Shown one piece after another: positions 37,648 through 41,650 of a stretch of DNA of 41,650 nucleotides; the first letter of the stretch is position 1; every line of letters starts with the position of its first letter. This DNA is from a virus: IMG/VR virus record IMGVR_UViG_3300046782_000105, positions 1-41,650 of that record. One strand, written 5' to 3'. The notes under the pieces are model-generated. The model did no database searches, had not been told where the DNA came from, and saw nothing but the letters and a program-made list of their open reading frames with translations. The position numbers were made by a program, and so were the translations under genes.

Positions 37648-37873
37648 GGCTTCCCTCTGATGTGTTTTTGTACATTTCGTACGTTTCGTCGCCCACTTCA
37701 CCGATCGGCTCACCCATGATGACCTCGCCAAGCCAGATCGTGAGGTTCTCGCCCTGGCGGCAGCCGATGCGATCGGTGCAGTAGAAATTCTGCGCGGCGC
37801 CGCCGCGCGGGCCTGGGATCATCGGGGCGCCGCAGCTCCCGCATTTGATGGAAGGCCCCATCGTCACAGCCAT
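37616..37873 (-). CDS. Small zinc-ribbon-like protein, 85 aa
   Basis: 'IKCGSCGAPMIPGPRGGAA', then NFYC and IGCRQGEN place four Cys as C-x-x-C...C...C, likely a zinc knuckle or ribbon. An acidic tail follows. The family is unknown. The start at 37873 overlaps the previous gene's stop by 10 bases. Confidence 0.68.
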   Translation of the reverse strand: MAVTMGPSIKCGSCGAPMIPGPRGGAAQNFYCTDRIGCRQGENLTIWLGEVIMGEPIGEVGDETYEMYKNTSEGSHGKNANAGRH

Positions 37874-38127
37874 GTCTCCATGATGACGGGATCGTCGCCC
37901 GCGCAGCGCATCAATCTTGTCAGCCCAGGCGGGATGATGGCGCGCAGTTTGTCGGGATCGTCGGCATACCAGGCTTCAGGGCTGACCTGGGCGTCGCCCG
38001 TCCGCATGGCAAACTGCGCGCGCAGTACGAAGCCTTCCCGGAAATCGCGCGGGTGGTCGTAGATCACCCAGAACGTGACGGCGTCCTTCGGGAGCGGGAG
38101 CTGCTCTGGCAATGCGACAGCGATCAT
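37864..38127 (-). CDS. Conserved-type hypothetical protein, 87 aa
   Basis: 'VTFWVIYDHPRDFREGFVLR', 'AQFAMRTGDAQVSPEAWYAD' and 'RAIIPPGLTRLMRCAGDDPV' form a compact protein that I recognise as a recurring small phage protein of rhizobia without known role. The ATG at 38127 overlaps the preceding TGA as ATGA. Confidence 0.7.
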   Translation of the reverse strand: MIAVALPEQLPLPKDAVTFWVIYDHPRDFREGFVLRAQFAMRTGDAQVSPEAWYADDPDKLRAIIPPGLTRLMRCAGDDPVIMETWL

Positions 38128-38558
38128 GCGAGGCCTGCCGCGCGTCGAGCGGCGCGGGCGTCTGCCTCCGTTTTGATGATGCCGATCGACTTGACGCCGA
38201 CCAGGATCTCCGGAGGCATCGGGATCTGCTGGCGCGTCGGCCTCCAGAGGTGAAGGCAGTGCGGGTGATTGTTGACGTAGGCGCTCGCCGGCGGGTGGAG
38301 CTGCATGACGCATTCCTCGTCGCTCCAGAACAGCGATTTGACGAACGACATCTCGATCCAGTTGGGGATGCGCCGGCGCGTCGAGACGCTGACATGCTCC
38401 CAGCCAGCGCTTTCAGGATCGCTGGCGTCACAGGCAAGGATCGCGAGCCGCTCGCCGCATGGTCCCGGCACCGAGAAGGCGCCATAGGGCGCGCCGACTG
38501 GGCTGCGATAGGCACGATCGTGGATCCGGTATGCCTCGAGCTTGGGTGAGAGCTGCAT
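38124..38558 (-). CDS. DUF7694-like phage protein, 144 aa
   Basis: 'WEHVSVSTRRRIPNWIEMS', 'FVKSLFWSDEECVMQLHPPA' and 'SAYVNNHPHCLHLWRP', followed by 'QQIPMPPEILVGVKSIG', match a conserved phage domain (DUF7694 by recollection). The N-terminal 45 residues are an extra beta-rich part. Function unknown. The start overlaps the preceding TAA (TAATG), with GAAAGG upstream. Confidence 0.75.
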   Translation of the reverse strand: MQLSPKLEAYRIHDRAYRSPVGAPYGAFSVPGPCGERLAILACDASDPESAGWEHVSVSTRRRIPNWIEMSFVKSLFWSDEECVMQLHPPASAYVNNHPHCLHLWRPTRQQIPMPPEILVGVKSIGIIKTEADARAARRAAGLA

Positions 38559-38833
38559 TATGCGCGGCCTTTCATTTCCGGTTGGCCTTCGAAGCGCGTG
38601 ATCATCTCCTTCATCAGGGTGACGACGTCTTTGCGATCGGCACCGTTGGAGATGTAGTTGCAGCGTCCGCTGCCGACATCGTCGTACGGGAACACCATCA
38701 GCACAAAGCCGGTCTTGCGATCCTTGCCCTTGGTCTCGCCATTGAACATCTCATCGAGGCCTTTGGCGACAGCGTTCATCAACTGTCGGTATTCCTCCTG
38801 GATCGGCGCATCGCCGAGGCGGTGTTCTGGCAT
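38558..38833 (-). CDS. Conserved-type hypothetical protein, 91 aa
   Basis: 'NAVAKGLDEMFNGETKGKDR' and 'TGFVLMVFPYDDVGSGRCNY', then 'ISNGADRKDVVTLMKEMITR', are features of a small phage protein seen repeatedly in alphaproteobacterial phages; no role is known to me. The ribosome site is weak. It lies in the run of accessory genes transcribed leftward from 39.76 kb. Confidence 0.7.
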   Translation of the reverse strand: MPEHRLGDAPIQEEYRQLMNAVAKGLDEMFNGETKGKDRKTGFVLMVFPYDDVGSGRCNYISNGADRKDVVTLMKEMITRFEGQPEMKGRA

Positions 38834-38852
38834 GTGCGGGCCTGGGTTAGTG

Positions 38853-38930
38853 TCACCAGAACTTGCGAACGAAGTGGAAGGCGACGTAGATGACCAACAG
38901 GATCACGAGGTCACCGATGACGATATTCAT
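38853..38930 (-). CDS. 25-residue membrane micropeptide
   Basis: Twenty-five codons, MNIVIGDLVILLVIYVAF then HFVRKFW, giving one transmembrane helix (about 8-20) with a basic/aromatic end. AGGTG lies five bases ahead of the ATG, and the ATG overlaps the stop of the preceding gene as ATGA, the same coupling as real neighbours. It would be missed by most gene finders. A holin regulator, toxin-like or complex-subunit peptide are all possible. Confidence 0.65.
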   Translation of the reverse strand: MNIVIGDLVILLVIYVAFHFVRKFW

Positions 38931-39325
38931 TGGGCACCTGCGCCGCCGTTGGCCTTTTTCTTTTGCTTCTTCTTTTTGGCGTCAGGATGGTGCTTGAGGA
39001 AGAATTTGGTCTGCTTCTCGATCTCCTCCCTCCAGTCGAGACCGCGGGCCTTGCGAAAACCGACGACGACGGTGCCATCGGCTCGCAGCTCATCGTGTCG
39101 GACATAGCCCAGCGCGCCGGTCACCTGGGTGATGGTTGCGTTCTGCGGGCGTTTGGTGGTGCCGTCGAACCAGTTGTCGAGCGTGGCTGTTGCCACGCCT
39201 GAGATCGCATGCACCATCGAATTCTTGAGATGCTCATCGCTCCTCACCACGGTGCGGATGGCGTCGATGATGGGGTCTTTGTCGATCCAGCGATAGTTGC
39301 GGTAGTGCAGGGTGACGCGCGCCAT
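38927..39325 (-). CDS. Phage HTH-type regulator-like protein, 132 aa
   Basis: 'RWIDKDPIIDAIRTVVRSDE', 'SMVHAISGVATATLDNWFDG' and 'RPQNATITQVTGALGYVRHD' make a lambda-repressor-like HTH common in rhizobial phages. The C-terminus is a Lys tract and a Gly/Ala end. AAGGAGG sits upstream of the ATG at 39325. The gene follows the operon's first gene after two bases. Confidence 0.75.
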   Translation of the reverse strand: MARVTLHYRNYRWIDKDPIIDAIRTVVRSDEHLKNSMVHAISGVATATLDNWFDGTTKRPQNATITQVTGALGYVRHDELRADGTVVVGFRKARGLDWREEIEKQTKFFLKHHPDAKKKKQKKKANGGAGAQ

Positions 39326-39327
39326 GG

Positions 39328-39729
39328 TCAGGCCTCCTTCCGCGCTTTGCGATGACGCATGCGGTCACGAATTTTTGCGGTCAGGGTATAGTCGCCATCC
39401 TTGAGCTGGATCTCGCCATCCTTGCGCATTTTGTGCAGCACAGAATTGACTGAGTGGCCCGAGCGGCCATTGGTGGCAAAATATTGGATGAGCTGCGCGC
39501 GCGTCATCGGCGGCTTGCTGTAGAGCGCGTTGCAGACCAGTTCTTGCCCGGTCTCTTCAAATTGTGGACGCGGCTTACCCTTTGCCGCCGACGGGCCGTG
39601 GCTGCCGTTCGGCTTATGCTCGATGTCGAGGTTGAGCTTGGCAACGCCGCGCATCTTCGACAGCAGGTGCAGCACTCGACCGACAGCGACCTCTTCAACC
39701 TCAATGTGGATGGGGAAAAGCTTGGGCAT
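39328..39729 (-). CDS. Winged-helix-like protein, first gene of accessory operon
   Basis: 133 residues. The N-terminal half is beta-like ('LFPIHIEVEEVAVGRVLHLL') with a charged linker. The C-terminal 65 residues ('LVCNALYSKPPMTRAQLIQY', 'FATNGRSGHSVNSVLHKMRK', 'DGEIQLKDGDYTLTAKI') have the helix-helix-wing order of a winged-helix domain. AGGAGG lies seven bases before the ATG at 39729. Its promoter carries the CGCATA dyad also seen, as half-sites, at the immunity promoters. Confidence 0.72.
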   Translation of the reverse strand: MPKLFPIHIEVEEVAVGRVLHLLSKMRGVAKLNLDIEHKPNGSHGPSAAKGKPRPQFEETGQELVCNALYSKPPMTRAQLIQYFATNGRSGHSVNSVLHKMRKDGEIQLKDGDYTLTAKIRDRMRHRKARKEA

Positions 39730-39742
39730 GGATCCTCCTGGG

Positions 39743-39784
39743 CGCATACTTATGCGTATAAAAATATACCGATGGTTGCGCCAA
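39743..39784 (-). promoter_or_regulatory. Accessory-operon promoter with operator palindrome
   Basis: On the minus strand TTGGCG (39784-39779), 17 bases and TTATAC (39761-39756) form a sigma-70-like promoter. Overlapping the -10 and start site is a perfect 14-bp palindrome, CGCATACTTATGCG (39743-39756). ATGCGTAT (39752-39759) is the same word as at both immunity promoters, so the CI-like or Cro-like protein probably controls this operon too. Confidence 0.65.
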
Positions 39785-39795
39785 GTCCAGGCAGT

Positions 39796-39829
39796 AAAAA
39801 GCCGCCCCTGGGGACAGGGGCGGCTTTTT
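39796..39829. terminator. Bidirectional intrinsic terminator
   Basis: AAAAAGCCGCCCCTG (39796-39810) and CAGGGGCGGCTTTTT (39815-39829) are perfect complements with a GGGA loop and A/T tracts on both sides. It ends the leftward operon coming from 41.3 kb and insulates the 39.76-kb promoter. Confidence 0.92.
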
Positions 39830-39850
39830 GTGTCGAAAATTGCTCAGTTT

Positions 39851-40042
39851 TTAGTCAACATCTTCCGGCTTGAGCTTGAGCCTCACCATGAGCCGCAGCA
39901 GTTTGGCGACGGCGCCGGGCACCGGGCTCTCGCCCAGCGCCCAGCTCCTCGAGGCTCGCTCCTGGACGCCCAGGAAGGGCCCCGCCTTACGCTGCGACAG
40001 GCCGACCGCGGCGATCGCGGCGCGGTATTGCTTCGGGGTCAT
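39851..40042 (-). CDS. XRE-like HTH protein, 63 aa
   Basis: 'MTPKQYRAAIAAVGLSQRKA' then GPFLGVQERASRSWALGE is a short helix-turn-helix protein of a type frequent in Hyphomicrobiales, ending 'LLRLMVRLKLKPEDVD'. The ATG at 40042 is preferred because the family usually begins there and it follows the previous stop by one base; an ATG at 40066 is the alternative. Likely DNA-binding regulator, target unknown. Confidence 0.78.
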   Translation of the reverse strand: MTPKQYRAAIAAVGLSQRKAGPFLGVQERASRSWALGESPVPGAVAKLLRLMVRLKLKPEDVD

Positions 40043-40043
40043 C

Positions 40044-40220
40044 CTACTGCTCTCGGTGCTTGACATCGCTGGTGCCTTCGACGGTGAAGGTGTCGCCGGC
40101 CTCGAGGTGGGCGACCTGGTGGATCATCTCCACCAAAGCGCGCTTGATGTCGGCCTGCTTCTCGACCTCGCGGCGGTCCAGCTCGCCGGCGCGGTTCGAC
40201 ATGGTGATCAGATACATCAT
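40044..40220 (-). CDS. Small hypothetical protein, 58 aa
   Basis: Reads MMYLITMSNRAGELDRREVE, then 'KQADIKRALVEMIHQVAHLE' and AGDTFTVEGTSDVKHREQ. It is a helical protein with a short beta end and no recognised family. The ATG at 40220 overlaps the TGA of the membrane protein gene (ATGA), and AAAGGG lies just upstream. Coupling at both ends argues that it is real despite its size. Confidence 0.7.
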   Translation of the reverse strand: MMYLITMSNRAGELDRREVEKQADIKRALVEMIHQVAHLEAGDTFTVEGTSDVKHREQ

Positions 40221-40540
40221 TGCACCCTTTCGTTAACAGACTTTGCCCAGAACATGAGAACCAGCCAGAACGCAACAGCTAATGGCCAGGCGTAGACGAT
40301 CGCCAGGAGGCTCATTACGCCATGTCCAGGAGCGCCCTCCGTCGCCAGACCGAGGAAAGGCCAGACGACTAATCCAAGCAAGCCTGCGCTGCCAATCGTG
40401 ATCGGTAGCGAGCTGGGGTGTGAACTATTGAGCGAGATGCGCGCCGGCAAAAACGCAACATACGCGGCAGCAATGAAGGCCATGACCGAGACTGCCGGGA
40501 AGTAGACGATGGCAAAAACGATGAACATCAGCATTTCCAT
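40217..40540 (-). CDS. Multi-spanning small membrane protein, 107 aa
   Basis: Hydrophobic segments at about 2-30 (probably one long or two short helices), 45-65 and 75-98 ('GVMSLLAIVYAWPLAVAFWL'), with short loops and a basic end (KSVNERVQ). Three or four membrane crossings are likely. It could be a superinfection-exclusion or other lysogenic-conversion factor, because it lies in an accessory operon away from lysis genes; no family was recognised. Confidence 0.72.
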   Translation of the reverse strand: MEMLMFIVFAIVYFPAVSVMAFIAAAYVAFLPARISLNSSHPSSLPITIGSAGLLGLVVWPFLGLATEGAPGHGVMSLLAIVYAWPLAVAFWLVLMFWAKSVNERVQ

Positions 40541-40552
40541 AGTGTGGCTCCT

Positions 40553-40954
40553 TTAGGGTTCGATTGGGTCTGAAGGGGTTTTCGGGACGGCGCGCTTCGC
40601 CGCCGCGATCTGGGCTTTCGTCGGGCCGTCCTGACGGCTCTTGCCGTTGGGGAAGAAGCTCACGACGTTGCCCTTGAGGATCCGGCGCTCGCGCGTGAAG
40701 CGAAAATGCCAGAGCGGCATGCCATCACCCTCGGTGGCTGTGTCGTAGCGCACGATCTTGCCGGCCTCGTCGCGCACCGCCTTGACGGTCGAGCGCTTGC
40801 GGTAGAATTCCACGAGGCCTCCGAGGTAGTGATCACCGCAGTCGTCGGTGATGTAGGCGACGGTGGTCGCGGGACGCCGGCCCGCTGAGGAGCCAGCGTT
40901 CCACATGACCAGGGCCCACGGGCAGACCAGCGCTGATCCGAAATGCTGTGTCAT
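40553..40954 (-). CDS. Hypothetical protein, 133 aa
   Basis: Unrecognised. Hydrophobic/Trp-containing start ('FGSALVCPWALVMWNAGSSA'), a central acidic Cys (ITDDCGDHYLGGLVEFY), and a basic Lys/Arg C-terminus with a Pro-rich end. GGGGTGATC lies before the ATG at 40954; a GTG at 40960 overlaps the previous stop (GTGA) and is possible. Confidence 0.65.
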   Translation of the reverse strand: MTQHFGSALVCPWALVMWNAGSSAGRRPATTVAYITDDCGDHYLGGLVEFYRKRSTVKAVRDEAGKIVRYDTATEGDGMPLWHFRFTRERRILKGNVVSFFPNGKSRQDGPTKAQIAAAKRAVPKTPSDPIEP

Positions 40955-40956
40955 GA

Positions 40957-41295
40957 TCACCCCACGTTTTCTGAGTTGAAAATTCTGGCCAGCTCGGCGC
41001 GCACCTTGCGGGTCTTCTCTAGCTCGATCTCCGCCAGAGCGGCGCGGCGCGTGAGCTGTGTCCGCTCATTATGGCCGTTCACGAAATGGCAGCCTGCGCT
41101 GAAGGTCTGCTCGACCGGCGTGGCGTTCCACAGCGCGGTGGCCGAATAGCCGGCCTCGACGCTGCGGGGATCGGTGAGGAACACGCCGAGGCCGTTGAGC
41201 CAGGCGTGGATAGTGTCGGTCGCCTTGAGCGCGACCTCGAGCTTCTTGATGTTGAGGTCGATGGTGGCGAGGGCGTCGATCTGTACTCGGTTCAT
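40957..41295 (-). CDS. Hypothetical protein, 112 aa, first of right-end operon
   Basis: A helical N-terminus ('RVQIDALATIDLNIKKLEVA'), a middle with 'VEAGYSATALWNATPVEQTF' and CHFVNGHNER, and a helical charged C-terminus ('AALAEIELEKTRKVRAELAR'). No known family. AGGAGATC precedes the ATG. The gene follows a promoter with a leader hairpin at 41313-41332. Confidence 0.68.
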   Translation of the reverse strand: MNRVQIDALATIDLNIKKLEVALKATDTIHAWLNGLGVFLTDPRSVEAGYSATALWNATPVEQTFSAGCHFVNGHNERTQLTRRAALAEIELEKTRKVRAELARIFNSENVG

Positions 41296-41312
41296 CTGGA
41301 TCTCCTGTTGCG

Positions 41313-41332
41313 CCCCGGCGTCATCGCCGGGG
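41313..41332 (-). promoter_or_regulatory. Leader hairpin of right-end operon
   Basis: CCCCGGCG (41313-41320) and CGCCGGGG (41325-41332) form a perfect 8-bp stem with a four-base loop. It would sit at the very 5' end of the leftward transcript, just ahead of the ribosome site. No U tract follows, so protection of the mRNA 5' end or a protein-binding site is more likely than termination. Confidence 0.65.
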
Positions 41333-41340
41333 ACAGGAGG

Positions 41341-41379
41341 AATATAGGTGAAATAGGCCTATAGGGCAATAGACCCTAT
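41341..41379 (-). promoter_or_regulatory. Right-end leftward promoter with overlapping palindromes
   Basis: Minus strand TTGCCC (41369-41364), 17 bases, TATATT (41346-41341). The spacer holds the palindrome ATAGGCCTAT (41353-41362), and the -35 lies within ATAGGG-N7-CCCTAT (41361-41379). ATAGG also repeats at 41344, 41353 and 41361. These look like binding sites of a regulator different from the one reading ATGCGTAT. Confidence 0.68.
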
Positions 41380-41389
41380 GAATTATTTT

Positions 41390-41408
41390 GGGGGCACGAT
41401 GGGGGCAC
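41390..41408 (+). other. Integrase arm-type sites (right half of attP)
   Basis: GGGGGCAC at 41390-41397 and 41401-41408, same word and orientation as at 147-173. On the circular map the two groups are about 240 bp apart, close to the size of a lambda-type attP. No protein-coding gene lies between 41296 and the end of the window. Confidence 0.6.
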
Positions 41409-41448
41409 GGAGAAATCAGGGGTCTTGAGCAAATGGTCTAAATGCAAA

Positions 41449-41471
41449 AAACCCCTGTACTGCAGGGGTTT
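41449..41471. terminator. Intrinsic terminator in the attP interval
   Basis: AAACCCCTG (41449-41457) and CAGGGGTTT (41463-41471) pair perfectly around a five-base loop, with A residues before and T residues after. It can act in both directions and would separate the right-end operon and host or int transcription across the attachment region. Confidence 0.8.
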
Positions 41472-41505
41472 CTTAATCATCTCAACTTGGTTCCGAACGC
41501 GGATC

Positions 41506-41650
41506 ACTTTATCTTGGATCCGATCCGGGCCCATTTGTTAACTTCTTAGAAAAATCTCGATAATTGCAAAAAGGCCCGGAAACACTGTCTAAAACGACTA
41601 TTATGCAGTATGACGCTGTGCTGTCGTTTTTTCTTGCGTTGGGGTCGTTT
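41506..41650. repeat. Terminal direct repeat, right copy
   Basis: Copy of bases 1-145 with a single difference at 41632 (T for G). If the molecule is circular this copy is the assembly overlap and the genome is about 41,505 bp. Confidence 0.95.

Noticed and set aside
41376-41534. 52-codon minus-strand frame across the attP interval
   Set aside because: It runs straight through the intrinsic terminator and the GGGGGCAC sites, and the end reads as translated repeats; it is more likely non-coding attachment DNA.

Overview
This window looks like one complete temperate, short-tailed (podovirus-type) phage genome, not a piece of chromosome. Bases 1-145 recur at 41506-41650 with one mismatch (position 127), flush with both ends. 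The simplest reading is a circular or terminally redundant molecule of about 41,505 bp. The host is probably an alphaproteobacterium of the Hyphomicrobiales (Bradyrhizobium-like). This is inferred from the high GC, the style of the small phage proteins and regulators, and two cargo proteins with VPLPA-CTERM sorting tails; nothing in the window proves it.

Layout. (1) 41.3 kb through the junction to 0.2 kb: an attP-like region with GGGGGCAC arm sites on both sides, next to a tyrosine integrase (223-1479, +). (2) 6.7-1.5 kb, leftward: an early operon from a strong promoter at 6734-6761. It encodes small proteins, a RecB/Cas4-like nuclease, a RecT-like annealing protein, a DUF1367 protein, a Ref/DUF968-like HNH nuclease and, last, a small HTH protein that is probably the excisionase; it converges on int with overlapping stop codons. 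(3) 6.8-7.7 kb: the immunity region, with a CI/S24-type repressor whose Ser-Lys dyad appears to be lost, and a Cro-like gene that is probably leaderless and is followed at once by an intrinsic terminator. (4) 7.8-9.5 kb, rightward: a DnaA-domain-IV-like protein, a replication initiator-like protein carrying candidate origin repeats inside its gene, and a NusG paralogue. (5) 9.8-37.2 kb, rightward: the morphogenesis block with a large unknown protein, small proteins, two exported VPLPA-CTERM proteins, an AP2-like protein, both terminase subunits, portal, scaffold, N4 gp56/DUF4043-type coat protein, P22 gp4- and gp10-like tail accessory proteins, ejection proteins, a collar-domain fibre, a beta-helix spike, a glycine-rich adhesin and a small lysis region. 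It ends at a strong terminator (37249-37283). (6) 41.3-37.3 kb, leftward: two accessory operons, each with its own promoter, separated by a bidirectional terminator at 39796-39829.

Logic. Both immunity promoters and the 39.76-kb accessory promoter carry the word ATGCGTAT over or beside the -10 box, which suggests one repressor-controlled regulon. I see only one convincing rightward promoter for about 30 kb of genes. With a terminator directly after cro and a NusG paralogue in the same unit, processive antitermination is the natural hypothesis. Genes are tightly coupled by ATGA, GTGA, TGATG and TAATG overlaps, which fixes many starts. No tail-tube or tape-measure gene, tRNA, CRISPR array or insertion sequence was seen.
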